In this document: one piece after another, positions 17,673 to 25,550 of the stretch
Layout of the letters: each line of letters begins with the position of its first letter
How positions within the stretch are numbered: position 1 is the first letter of the stretch
Assembly (NCBI RefSeq): GCF_003385455.1
Contig: NZ_QNUF01000001.1
Location: forward strand, 299,293-363,292
Direction of reading: 5' to 3'
Length of the DNA: 64,000 nucleotides
Source of the DNA: Chryseobacterium rhizosphaerae
Lineage (GTDB): Bacteria; Bacteroidota; Bacteroidia; Flavobacteriales; Weeksellaceae
Position numbers and translations under genes: made by a program
Notes under the pieces: generated by a model
The model's database searches: none
The model's input: the letters and a program-made list of their open reading frames with translations, nothing else
Told to the model about the DNA's origin: nothing

Positions 17673-19382
17673 TCATCTTTTTTTGAATGCAAATTCAATT
17701 AATGGCTTATTTGAATTATCTAATTTATTTATAAAATCATCAATTAACAGAAAAAAATCTTTTTTATTCTCGTAAAGAATAAGTATTTCCTGAGCAATTT
17801 TTGTTTGCTTTTTTGTTCTTGCTGCTATTAAAAGATTTATATTAATGTTACTAAATTGTTTATTTTTAATAAACTCTTCAAATGGTTTCTTGAAATCATT
17901 TGAGTATGTTAATATTAATTTAAAATTCTCAAAGTCTAAGTATACTTTTTCATAATCTCGAAGTATTTTATGGTCTCTTAGATAATAATTTTTATTCTTA
18001 TAAAATTCTGTAATGTGATGTTTTATATAATATTTTTTAAATTCATAAGAATATAGCTCACTAATTAGTTCGATTAGAAATGTATGTTGACCATTTTTTT
18101 CATTTTGTTTTTCTGCCAAAATTTTCAGGAAATTATTTTTGTCAGACTCACTTAAATTTGATAAATGTCTAGCTACAAAATATTCCTGTATTGATCTATG
18201 AATAAATGATAGAATATTACCATCTTCTACTAGTATTGAGATAGAAACTTTTAGATCTTCAAGAAAATGAGCAGAATTGAATTTTTTATCAATATTTTTT
18301 GAAACTTCTCGTAAAATATTTTCAAATTCAAATTCTGTAAAACTAAATAGATTTTGAAAATAGCTAGCTAGGCAAAATGAACTTAAGATAAATTCAAAAT
18401 TTTCTCTATCTAATTTTGATAATTTAGGTCTCCTATAACCTCTTTTGGAGAAAGTTTCATGTTTTTCAAATAGAGCATCAAAAACTTGCCAATAAAATTG
18501 TGTTTTCTTTGGTGGAATTTTAGGATAGCTTTCAAATGAATTAATGAATAGTATTAAGAATAAAGGATTACTTAATAATTCTATATATTTCAAACTATTT
18601 TTGTTTTGTAAGGTCTTAATTATTTCATTTGCAAAATCTGAATTACCAATTAATTGTTTCTGTATAAAAAGTTCAATTTGTTTTAAATTTCCTAGCCCGT
18701 TAAGATAAATATTATCAAATCCATCTAGCTGAGTTGCTGCTGTATATGGTCGTGTTGAAATAATAAATTTATTCTTATTAAATCGGCTTACAAAATCCAT
18801 AAAATCTTTTGTGATTATGGATTTTTTATTAATATCGAGTTCATCGTAACCGTCCAAAAAAAATACAAACTCTCCGCTTTCAAACATTTTTTCAATTGTC
18901 TTGTCGTCAAATCCAATTTTGTTAAATATAAGGTGATCTGTGAACGCTATGAAGACATAATTCTCAATAATTTTTTTATCTTTTACAGTTTTCTTTATTT
19001 CAAAATTATTAAAATCCCTAAAATTGAATATAATTGGTATTTTATAATTTTCTACTACACATTGTATGTAGAAATGTTTGATAAATGTTGTCTTGCCTGC
19101 TCCACCTGTTGCAACAATAGAAACTTTATTTCTAGATTCTATAAAAGAGCTGAAGTCATTAATAATTGTATTTTTAAATGTGAAATCTAAGGGGAAATAT
19201 ATTTCTGAAAGTTCAACACTATCCTTGTGAAGTATTGTTCTTACAGTAGAAAAATTAGTAGCTGTTTCGACAATATACTCTAGAATTTTATTATCTGTAA
19301 GTTGCTTAAACTTTGGTTCAATATATTTTGATATTTTTGCTAATAGTAATTTAGAACTTTCAATTATTAATTTTTCATTCAT
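17673..19382 (-). CDS. NACHT-domain P-loop NTPase (bacterial NLR-like)
   Basis: A 569-residue STAND-class ATPase. Walker A is 'ATGGAGKTTF' at residues 91-100, the Walker B region is 'FVFFLDGYDELD' at 172-183 with the small/acidic pattern of NACHT proteins, and sensor 1 is 'FIISTRPY' at 206-213. About 70 helical residues precede the NTPase, and the C-terminal 330 residues are helical and lysine-rich without clear leucine-rich or TPR repeats. Bacterial NACHT proteins of this size (bNACHT) include anti-phage defence proteins; no effector domain is recognisable here. It is preceded by a 127-residue gene (31 bp gap) with a good promoter. The AT content is above that of the flanking core genes, in keeping with acquisition. 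Confidence 0.8.
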   Translation of the reverse strand: MNEKLIIESSKLLLAKISKYIEPKFKQLTDNKILEYIVETATNFSTVRTILHKDSVELSEIYFPLDFTFKNTIINDFSSFIESRNKVSIVATGGAGKTTFIKHFYIQCVVENYKIPIIFNFRDFNNFEIKKTVKDKKIIENYVFIAFTDHLIFNKIGFDDKTIEKMFESGEFVFFLDGYDELDINKKSIITKDFMDFVSRFNKNKFIISTRPYTAATQLDGFDNIYLNGLGNLKQIELFIQKQLIGNSDFANEIIKTLQNKNSLKYIELLSNPLFLILFINSFESYPKIPPKKTQFYWQVFDALFEKHETFSKRGYRRPKLSKLDRENFEFILSSFCLASYFQNLFSFTEFEFENILREVSKNIDKKFNSAHFLEDLKVSISILVEDGNILSFIHRSIQEYFVARHLSNLSESDKNNFLKILAEKQNEKNGQHTFLIELISELYSYEFKKYYIKHHITEFYKNKNYYLRDHKILRDYEKVYLDFENFKLILTYSNDFKKPFEEFIKNKQFSNININLLIAARTKKQTKIAQEILILYENKKDFFLLIDDFINKLDNSNKPLIEFAFKKR

Positions 19383-19413
19383 ATGTTATTAATTCAATAG
19401 ACCTGAAAATCAT

Positions 19414-19797
19414 CTATAAACCCATTATATTTTTTACTGTATAAAGATATTCTGAATCAGCTTTAATTTTGATTATCGGAAAATCTAAAAGCTGTTCCAT
19501 ATTTTTAGCTCCATAGACTTTATAATCAGTATTTTTTCTAATTTCATCAAAAATCTTGTCAACATCTATATCAGTAATTAGATTTATTCCTTCCGCCAAG
19601 CTTAAAACATGGTTAATTTTTGTTTCAGCTCCCATGTTTAAGAAGTCTATCAAAACATTGATACTTTTGGGAATTGTTTCTTTTTCAGTTTTATTTACAG
19701 TTTCTTGTAAATCAGTGGGTAACTTATTGAAATTTAGTTTAATAAAAATTAAATTTTCAGCTGCTGACTGTAAATAGTATAGTATTTTTTCTTTCAT
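19414..19797 (-). CDS. Small partner gene of the NACHT ATPase, unknown function
   Basis: A 127-residue, probably cytosolic alpha/beta protein ('LYYLQSAAENLIFIKLNFNK' at the N-terminus, 'INLITDIDVDKIFDEIRKNT' in the middle). No family recognised and no membrane segment. It is the first gene of a two-gene unit with the NACHT gene. It could be a regulator, sensor or second component; the sequence does not decide. Confidence 0.55.
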   Translation of the reverse strand: MKEKILYYLQSAAENLIFIKLNFNKLPTDLQETVNKTEKETIPKSINVLIDFLNMGAETKINHVLSLAEGINLITDIDVDKIFDEIRKNTDYKVYGAKNMEQLLDFPIIKIKADSEYLYTVKNIMGL

Positions 19798-19824
19798 ATA
19801 TAGTTGTTATTAGTTTTTTTTATT

Positions 19825-19855
19825 CAAATCTAAACATTGAATTAATAGTGTGCAA
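19825..19855 (-). promoter_or_regulatory. Promoter of the NACHT operon
   Basis: Minus strand: -33 TTG (19853-19855), 20 bases, then TAGATTTG (19825-19832), a full match to the Bacteroidota -7 consensus TAnnTTTG. Transcription would begin about 20 bases before the first gene. Confidence 0.6.
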
Positions 19856-19986
19856 TATAATTTTGCTATTGTTTTTTTTGTTTTTGTGAAATAATGTTTC
19901 TAAAACTTTCTAGCTAAGTTAAGATTTAAAAACATCAATTCCTTACGGAAAACCACAACACAAACAAAAAAACTCTCTAGAAGAAG

Positions 19987-20185
19987 TAGAACGGTTAGTA
20001 TATTAAATTGTCTTAGCGACTCGCTACTACATCATTCCTGGCATTCCACCACCCATTGGCATAGAGATGGTTCTGCGCTCTTAATCTCAGTGATAACACA
20101 CTCCGTAGTAAGAAGCATTCCAGATATAGAAGCTGCATTTTTAAGGACAACTCTTGTTACTTTAGTTGGGTCAATGATTCCTGCT
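19987..20185 (-). pseudogene. groEL 3'-end relic A
   Basis: A decayed copy of the last ~53 codons of groEL plus its downstream flank, in the same orientation as the intact gene at 27324-28949. The match starts in the terminator flank (CGGTTAGTATATTAAATTG) and stops sharply after CCTGCT at 20185. It has a two-base insertion before the Met/Gly-rich tail (frameshift) and several substitutions. There is no start, so it cannot make protein. It shares changes with relic B that the resident groEL lacks. Confidence 0.85.
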
Positions 20186-20196
20186 ATTACTTGCTT

Positions 20197-20212
20197 AAAG
20201 TCGGGGGACTTT
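20197..20212. repeat. Short hairpin repeat, AAAGTC-GGGG-GACTTT
   Basis: Perfect 6-bp stem with a GGGG loop, followed by GCGCAGCGGG. Half of the same unit (GGGACTTTCCGCAGCGGGGG) directly follows relic C at 21090. Confidence 0.5.
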
Positions 20213-20273
20213 GCGCAGCGGGAAGTAAAACATGCACACTAGCTTAGAGCAAAAGTTATTACATAATAAAATA

Positions 20274-20954
20274 CTAATTACACTCTACATTAACAGGCTC
20301 TAGTTTTTCAATCTCTTCACTTATAATATTTCCAAATAAATCTGCATAAATTATTTTTATTTCACATGAAGCGAGTTTAGTTTTGACTATTTTTAAGCTA
20401 TCAACCTTTTGTGAATATTCTGCTCCTGGAGTATCTTTATCTATTTGCATATCAATAATGTTTAAAAAATCATCCTTTCGTACAATAGTTCCATTACTTG
20501 TACTTTTAGTTATAGAATATTTTGGTCTATAGTATTGTAAAGGTATATTATCAAGTAATTCTTTAAAATCTTTATATTCTTTTTCTTTGTCAAAAACCTT
20601 AAATTCTTTTAGTATTAACGGTCCTAAACCCACATTATGTAATTCAATTTTAAAAAAATCATTTGATACGTCAAATGAAAAAAGTCCTAAAGGTTTTACA
20701 GAATCTTTTGATGTATTGTTTGTTCTGTCCTCTTCTATTTTTGCAATTTTTATTGTTAGATAAGCTAAGAAAAATAAATTCAAGATTGAAATTGTAGCAT
20801 TAAGTGTTCCTCCCAAATAATCTCCAAACTGTCCCCATTCCTCAGGACTATTAGATAAATTTCTATCGTAAAAATTTCCAATGTAAAAACCAAGTATAGT
20901 TAGTAAAAGTATTGATACAACTCCGACTATAATCCAAATAATTCTGTAATTCAT
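20274..20954 (-). CDS. Membrane protein with GQFGDYLGGTLN motif, unknown function
   Basis: A 226-residue protein with two membrane helices, about residues 6-27 and 50-70, followed by a soluble domain of about 150 residues. The segment between and into the second helix, 'EEWGQFGDYLGGTLNATISI', is the anchor motif I know from putative phage abortive infection proteins and other membrane-anchored accessory proteins; the soluble domain matches none I recognise. It lies alone between groEL relics A and C, so it looks like a single-gene insertion module. A defence role is only an inference from anchor and position. Confidence 0.6.
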   Translation of the reverse strand: MNYRIIWIIVGVVSILLLTILGFYIGNFYDRNLSNSPEEWGQFGDYLGGTLNATISILNLFFLAYLTIKIAKIEEDRTNNTSKDSVKPLGLFSFDVSNDFFKIELHNVGLGPLILKEFKVFDKEKEYKDFKELLDNIPLQYYRPKYSITKSTSNGTIVRKDDFLNIIDMQIDKDTPGAEYSQKVDSLKIVKTKLASCEIKIIYADLFGNIISEEIEKLEPVNVECN

Positions 20955-20993
20955 ATATATATATTAATTTTATAGAGTTTGGTGTTATTGAAA

Positions 20994-21090
20994 AATCGCT
21001 CTACAAAAGCAGAACGGTTAGTATATTACTTGGTCTTAGCGACACGCTATTATATCATTCCTGGCATTCCATCACCCATTGGCATAGCTG
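20994..21090 (-). pseudogene. groEL 3'-end relic C
   Basis: A short copy of the groEL terminator flank and the last 13 codons (reading PAMPMGDGMPGMI then TAA on the minus strand). It ends abruptly at 21090 against hairpin-repeat DNA. It is in the same orientation as groEL. Confidence 0.8.
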
Positions 21091-21172
21091 GGACTTTCCG
21101 CAGCGGGGGAGACATAACTTTAGATCTATCACCAACATGTTACTAATAGAAAATATAACATTACTCATATTT

Positions 21173-22261
21173 TTAATTATTTAATTGCAGGGAATCAAAA
21201 GAGTTTATTTGTAATTCTAATTCCTCTCCACTGTTTTTTATTTGTAATATTTGGTCGATATCTAAATTAAGAATGACAGTCAATGTAAGATTTACTTCGT
21301 CTTCAATTCTGTAATAATGATCGTTCCAATCATCTGCTATTTGTGGATGATCTGGATGGCACCAATAATCTGCTTTAAAAATGAAATAATCGATCAATGC
21401 ATAACCATGAATTTCAATTGGGATAAATATTTGATTAGCAATTTGCTGTGCTTCTTCATTTTTGAGTCTTACTTTTTCAACAGAAAATCCAATAATAGTT
21501 CCTTCATTATTTTCAGACTTTAATTTTGGATCTTCAAATTCAACGTTTGATAGGGAGTTCCCAAAATCTAAAGCTGCATCCTCAATATTTTTATGATTTT
21601 CAAGAACAAAATTTATTGCTTCTTCATATTTTTCAGATGTAAGTAAATTGTTATATTTTTTCTGTAATGGTTCAAATTCTTTTGAAGTATAAAACTCTTT
21701 TAATGTTTTAAATATTACTATGTTGCTATCATTTTCACAAGTACTTACTATATTGTTGTCATTTGAAATTAGTATGATTTTATTTTTGCTTGATATTTCT
21801 TTTATTATCATATAAATAAAAGCATCAGGAATATCGTCTCTATTCTTAAGGCTTTTGAAGGGTTCTGAACCCGTAAAATAGCTTTCAAAAACAGCTATAC
21901 TATGATTTGGGTTAAAACTGTGTAAGATTGCATTTGATTCATTAATAAACTCTTCCCATAGCTTAATTGTTGAATCCTCAAAGTCAATTTTTAGATTATT
22001 TAGTTTGTTAATATTTTTTCTTATTTCATTATACTGACTTGAGTGAATTCCTTTTTTATCTAATCCTAATAGCTTATTTATTGCTTGATTGAAATCAAGT
22101 TGTGATTCTTGTATACTACTTGTTATACATTCTTTATATACAATCCATGGGATATTGAGTTCTATAATCCTCTTTTTACCTAGATCTTTTAGTAGCGAAA
22201 AATCAGATTTACTCAAGCTTTTATCTTGTTTGTAACTAGTACTATCTATAAGTATTTTCAT
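21173..22261 (-). CDS. PIN-domain protein (DUF4935-like), putative nuclease
   Basis: A 362-residue protein. The start 'MKILIDSTSYKQDKSLSKSDF' with an early Asp, the central 'SLKNRDDIPDAFIYMIIKEI' and 'KIILISNDNNIVSTC' are the acidic motifs of a PIN-type RNase domain (about residues 1-190), close in style to the DUF4935/PIN-like group. The C-terminal 170 residues are separate ('DYFIFKADYWCHPDHPQIAD' and a beta-rich end) and unrecognised. PIN proteins of this size occur as toxins or defence effectors; no antitoxin-like gene is next to it. It is a monocistronic gene in the accessory region. Confidence 0.65.
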   Translation of the reverse strand: MKILIDSTSYKQDKSLSKSDFSLLKDLGKKRIIELNIPWIVYKECITSSIQESQLDFNQAINKLLGLDKKGIHSSQYNEIRKNINKLNNLKIDFEDSTIKLWEEFINESNAILHSFNPNHSIAVFESYFTGSEPFKSLKNRDDIPDAFIYMIIKEISSKNKIILISNDNNIVSTCENDSNIVIFKTLKEFYTSKEFEPLQKKYNNLLTSEKYEEAINFVLENHKNIEDAALDFGNSLSNVEFEDPKLKSENNEGTIIGFSVEKVRLKNEEAQQIANQIFIPIEIHGYALIDYFIFKADYWCHPDHPQIADDWNDHYYRIEDEVNLTLTVILNLDIDQILQIKNSGEELELQINSFDSLQLNN

Positions 22262-22325
22262 TATAAAATTTTTACGAAAAAATGCAAATTGTTGAAACTG
22301 AAAATTATCAAAACTCCACTTTTTG

Positions 22326-22339
22326 AGGTCTGCAGACTT
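22326..22339. repeat. Short hairpin repeat, AGGTC-TGCA-GACTT
   Basis: AGGTC and GACTT flank TGCA just upstream of the PIN gene. Related to the AAGTC/GACTT hairpins elsewhere in the window. Confidence 0.3.
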
Positions 22340-22481
22340 AAAAATATATTCTATAAAAAGGATTAATTTACTTTACAAAATTGTGATATTTTGCAAACTG
22401 ATGTTCATCTTTTTCTTTATAAAAGAGTGTGTCATCACTCTCATCACAATAAGGCATTTTGTTACAATGTTATGGGATACT

Positions 22482-22805
22482 TTAACTTTTTATTATAGTA
22501 ATTAAATAATCAATCAGATGAATACTTGTCATTTGCTTCATTTTTTCGGACAAAGAATTTTTTACTGTTTGAAATTCTTTACTTTTTTCTGGATTGGATT
22601 TTACAATTAAGGAATCCAAAATTTTATGGATTATTTTTACTCCTTTTTCACTTACTTCTGGAACAAAATAAAAATTGTAAGTACTTTGATGTGCATATCC
22701 ATCTGGATCTCCATAGGGAGCACAATCAAAAGCATATCTGGCTAGTCCTTCAAATCTCATTGCTGGATCGCTATCATCTTCGTGTGGAATAAAAATTTTA
22801 ATCAT
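22482..22805 (-). CDS. Unknown protein, second gene of an overlapping pair
   Basis: A 107-residue protein from the ATG at 22805, whose first codons overlap the stop of the upstream gene (ATGATTAA). 'MIKIFIPHEDDSDPAMRFEG' and 'AYGDPDGYAH'-like aromatic text suggest a small soluble domain. An in-frame ATG at 22865 would overlap the upstream gene by 68 bases and is less likely. No family recognised. Confidence 0.5.
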   Translation of the reverse strand: MIKIFIPHEDDSDPAMRFEGLARYAFDCAPYGDPDGYAHQSTYNFYFVPEVSEKGVKIIHKILDSLIVKSNPEKSKEFQTVKNSLSEKMKQMTSIHLIDYLITIIKS

Positions 22806-23094
22806 CTTTACGCATGCTTCTAACAAATTCGTATTGTCCTCCAACCCAGCCAAACCCTCCACCAAATTGATAGTCTAATACTTTTAGAAATGAACTTTTT
22901 GCTTCTTCTGAGGCTAACATTAAAGTTATATCATTATCGTCACATTGGACAAAATATCTATTATTATTTAGACTACATTTGAAACTCCCCATTTCTATGC
23001 ATCCTTGAATTGATTCATATAGAGAGTTAATTTCTTCGATATCCTTATCTTCAATTGAATCAATAAATTCTTGAAAATCAGTAATTGTTGGCAT
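22798..23094 (-). CDS. Unknown small acidic protein, first gene of an overlapping pair
   Basis: A 98-residue acidic protein ('MPTITDFQEFIDSIEDKDIE') with a glycine-rich end ('YQFGGGFGWVGGQYEFV'). Its size, acidity and tight coupling to a second small gene recall immunity or antitoxin proteins, but no family is recognisable. Confidence 0.5.
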   Translation of the reverse strand: MPTITDFQEFIDSIEDKDIEEINSLYESIQGCIEMGSFKCSLNNNRYFVQCDDNDITLMLASEEAKSSFLKVLDYQFGGGFGWVGGQYEFVRSMRKDD

Positions 23095-23241
23095 ATGTTT
23101 AATTTTTGTAAATATTAAAGAATAATTTTTATAGTATACTAATATAATTCACTTATGAATAAGTTATTGTATTTTTTTTAAATTTTCTCTAAATTAAAAT
23201 ATTAAAATGATACTTACTTATGGGAACCCGTATTTTACCCC

Positions 23242-23283
23242 CCTCCGCTACCGCACGAGTCCTTTCGTGCGGTAGCGAGGAGG
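23242..23283. repeat. Palindromic repeat, copy 3 (internally deleted)
   Basis: CGCTACCGCACGA and TCGTGCGGTAGCG form a perfect 13-bp stem around GTCCTT, with CCTC/GAGG extending it. It is the palindrome of the elements at 12436-12545 and 24428-24540 without their interior. Confidence 0.65.
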
Positions 23284-23351
23284 TTGCAAACTGTAAACAT
23301 GAATTTACTACAAAATTTGCAATCTTGCCAAACGCCTGTTGTGCGATGTTT

Positions 23352-24308
23352 TTATTTTTCCAATGTTTCTAGTAGCCAATTCAGGCAAACTTCGGAATCC
23401 ATAATTGACCAGGAATGTGGATTTTTCGTTCCGTCTAATCGAACTCCTTTTCCTTGACTAACTATTACTCTAGCATTTTCATTTCCCATTATTTTTAATT
23501 GGTTTATCATTGAGATGATATCAATTCCATTCCAATCATGTAAGTCACGATGTCTTTGATCAATTAACCAATCTGTATCCAAATCAGTAAACATTAAAAG
23601 AGGCATTTTTTTTAAATACTTTGCGTTTCCGCCATCTTTTGCTCCATAAGAATAGATGGAATTTTCCAGATATTTTTCTGGAAATTTATCTGGAGATCCT
23701 CCATAAATACTGTCCCAATTATTCTTTATCCATTTTGCTTCCTCTACTGCAGGCTTATAAATATTTCTTTCGATTTCTCTTTCGCAATATTTATAAAATC
23801 TTGCCTGGTCTAAAGGTGCATCTAATGCAAAAACTCCTTTTGGTATTAGAAAAAACTTTTCCGGATTTTTAGTTGCCTTTTCAGCGTAAGTTAAAGAAAT
23901 CATTGCGCCACTTGAAAGGCCCCCGATTATAAATTTATCTTTCGGTACTTTATGCTTTGCGACAATTTCACTGAAAATTTTATCCAGTAATTTGAATTCT
24001 GCTTCTCGGTTATCTGTTCCCCAATTTATGGATGGAACAATGACCATAATCCCTTTTTCAACTGCTATTTTTGGCAGAGTTATTTGTTTTAATGTATTTT
24101 CAACGAGTTCTCCACCAGAAGGGATAATCACTAAAACACCTTTAATGCTACTTTTTGGTACATATTTATAATAAAATAATTCTGTAGAATCATCATCATT
24201 AATGTACAGTTCGGAATCATCTGTTTTTGAAACAGATAATTTTTCAAATTCTTGTGCTTTACAAGATAAAACATTAAAAATTAGAGCAAAAATTAATATG
24301 TTTTTCAT
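23352..24308 (-). CDS. Alpha/beta hydrolase, secreted lipoprotein (esterase-like)
   Basis: A 318-residue protein from the ATG at 24308, which gives a lipoprotein signal 'ILIFALIFNVLSC'. An upstream in-frame ATG (24347) would hide that signal. The nucleophile elbow is 'IIGGLSSGAM' (S132), preceded by 'GVLVIIPSGGELVENT' for the oxyanion region; a late 'NPHSWSIM' supplies the histidine. The family is esterase/dienelactone-hydrolase-like with unknown substrate. Its promoter region shares a 16-base block with that of the propeller gene at 25724-27163. Confidence 0.65.
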   Translation of the reverse strand: MKNILIFALIFNVLSCKAQEFEKLSVSKTDDSELYINDDDSTELFYYKYVPKSSIKGVLVIIPSGGELVENTLKQITLPKIAVEKGIMVIVPSINWGTDNREAEFKLLDKIFSEIVAKHKVPKDKFIIGGLSSGAMISLTYAEKATKNPEKFFLIPKGVFALDAPLDQARFYKYCEREIERNIYKPAVEEAKWIKNNWDSIYGGSPDKFPEKYLENSIYSYGAKDGGNAKYLKKMPLLMFTDLDTDWLIDQRHRDLHDWNGIDIISMINQLKIMGNENARVIVSQGKGVRLDGTKNPHSWSIMDSEVCLNWLLETLEK

Positions 24309-24344
24309 TTTTCTTTTTTTTCGGTCAAAATATCGTACAACATC

Positions 24345-24352
24345 CAAATTTA
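24345..24352 (-). promoter_or_regulatory. -7 element of the esterase gene
   Basis: Minus strand TAAATTTG, a perfect TAnnTTTG, within TCCAAATTTACGCATT (plus strand), which is also present at 27184-27199. No good -33 element seen at the right distance. Confidence 0.4.
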
Positions 24353-24427
24353 CGCATTGCGCTAATGTTGTTTTGGTTTTAGCGATCTATTTATGAATCA
24401 TTAAATGTAAAATATAAATGTACTATT

Positions 24428-24540
24428 TCCCATGCTCCCGCACGAATCCTTTCGTGTAGTTTAAATATTATAAATTAAACTTCCAATGATATAATCTAAA
24501 AGCCCAAGCCACGCTATACAATCGCACGGTAGCGAAGGGA
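24428..24540. repeat. Palindrome-ended repeat element, copy 2 (113 bp)
   Basis: Starts TCCCATGCTCCCGCACGA and ends CGCACGGTAGCGAAGGGA, an imperfect inverted repeat. The interior matches copy 1 at 12436-12545. Its right end abuts a 16-base groEL-like fragment (24541-24556). Confidence 0.65.
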
Positions 24541-24556
24541 TCTGCTTCAAGCATGT
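24541..24556 (-). other. Short groEL-like fragment next to repeat copy 2
   Basis: TCTGCTTCAAGCATGT here matches groEL at about 27477-27492 except for one base (CCTGCTTCAAGCATGT). It continues exactly from the point where relic A ends (CCTGCT). Confidence 0.4.
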
Positions 24557-24567
24557 TTATATATGCC

Positions 24568-25467
24568 TTATTTTGAAGATTTAGATTTTTTAAGATTCAA
24601 TGCTTTCTGTTGTATCCATTGTACAGCAGTATCTACAGGGGCTGTATCATTGCTGGAGGAAGTATTGTGTCCCAGTTTAGGAAAAGAAGTATATTCGAAA
24701 GGCTTGCCTTGCGCTTTAAGGGTGTTCAATTGTTCTATACACAACTTTACCGGAATCTGTATGTCTTTTTCACCAAAAAGCCAAAGCCCGGGAATTGAAA
24801 GGGTATTCAGATAAGTTTTTGGGTCAGTCGCTGCAAATTGATATTTGTCTGGATCATTTTTAGTATGCTCAATGGCATCTGCTTCTGTATGATTTTCCCA
24901 AAAACTATTGTTTCCATTAGTATAAAACTGAAATCGAAGTTGCTCGAGAGTGGTAATGGTAGGGCCACTAAATAACACCATAAATTCAATTTTCGGATTT
25001 TTGCTTGCTGCCATCGGGATGATCCATCCTGCCTGACTGAATCCCACTAATCCAATGGGCGTTTTTTTATCTTTCAAATAGGTTCGAAATGTTGTTACGG
25101 CTGCATTGGCATCCTGAGCCAATAAAGTAAGATTAGCAGGGTCTATATTATTGGTGCCAACAGACGGCCCTACATACACACCTCCGGATTCTCCAACTCC
25201 ACGTTTGTCATAGGTGAATACAGCAATGCCTTCTTTAGCAAGACGTTTTGCAAACTCCAGTTCTCTTTTTACCGGATCGGACCCGTGAACAATTACAACT
25301 GCTGCAACTATTTTTTTAGGCTCTAAAATGGAGCCTGCAAGAGTGATACCCTGACTTTCAAACTTTACATCCTGAATGGTAACGTCTGCCGATTGTGAAA
25401 ATACCATTTCTGGTAAAGCTATTAATAATAGCAAAATATATAAGTTAGAAAAAAAGTTGATTTTCAT
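24568..25467 (-). CDS. Alpha/beta hydrolase, secreted
   Basis: A 299-residue protein with signal peptide 'YILLLLIALPEMVFSQ'. It shows the serine hydrolase order: 'AAVVIVHGSDPVKREL' (oxyanion HG), 'AVFTYDKRGVGESGG', nucleophile 'GLVGFSQAGW' (S144), acid 'LFGEKDIQIP' and histidine 'KLGHN' near residue 270. It resembles the dipeptidyl-peptidase-like/esterase hydrolases of the periplasm; substrate unknown. A perfect -7 box (TATATTTG, minus strand at 25485-25492) lies just upstream, beside the terminator at 25497-25527. Its C-terminus ends close to repeat copy 2. Confidence 0.78.
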   Translation of the reverse strand: MKINFFSNLYILLLLIALPEMVFSQSADVTIQDVKFESQGITLAGSILEPKKIVAAVVIVHGSDPVKRELEFAKRLAKEGIAVFTYDKRGVGESGGVYVGPSVGTNNIDPANLTLLAQDANAAVTTFRTYLKDKKTPIGLVGFSQAGWIIPMAASKNPKIEFMVLFSGPTITTLEQLRFQFYTNGNNSFWENHTEADAIEHTKNDPDKYQFAATDPKTYLNTLSIPGLWLFGEKDIQIPVKLCIEQLNTLKAQGKPFEYTSFPKLGHNTSSSNDTAPVDTAVQWIQQKALNLKKSKSSK

Positions 25468-25496
25468 AGATCATGGTTAGTTATCAAATATAATAC

Positions 25497-25527
25497 AAAA
25501 AACCGCTCTATTTTTATAGAGCGGTTT
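25497..25527 (-). terminator. Terminator copied from the groEL 3' flank
   Basis: AAAACCGCTCTAT and ATAGAGCGGTTTT pair perfectly around a short T-rich loop, with A and T tracts on both sides. The sequence matches the flank of groEL (27265-27292) and follows relic B in the same way. Confidence 0.75.
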
Positions 25528-25550
25528 TAATTTATATATGGTAGTTAAGA

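Noticed and set aside
23281..23351. Integron attC-like site (text GCCAAACGCCTGTTGTGCG next to a short inverted repeat)
   Set aside because: The paired R and L boxes of attC are not all present and no integron integrase is in the window.
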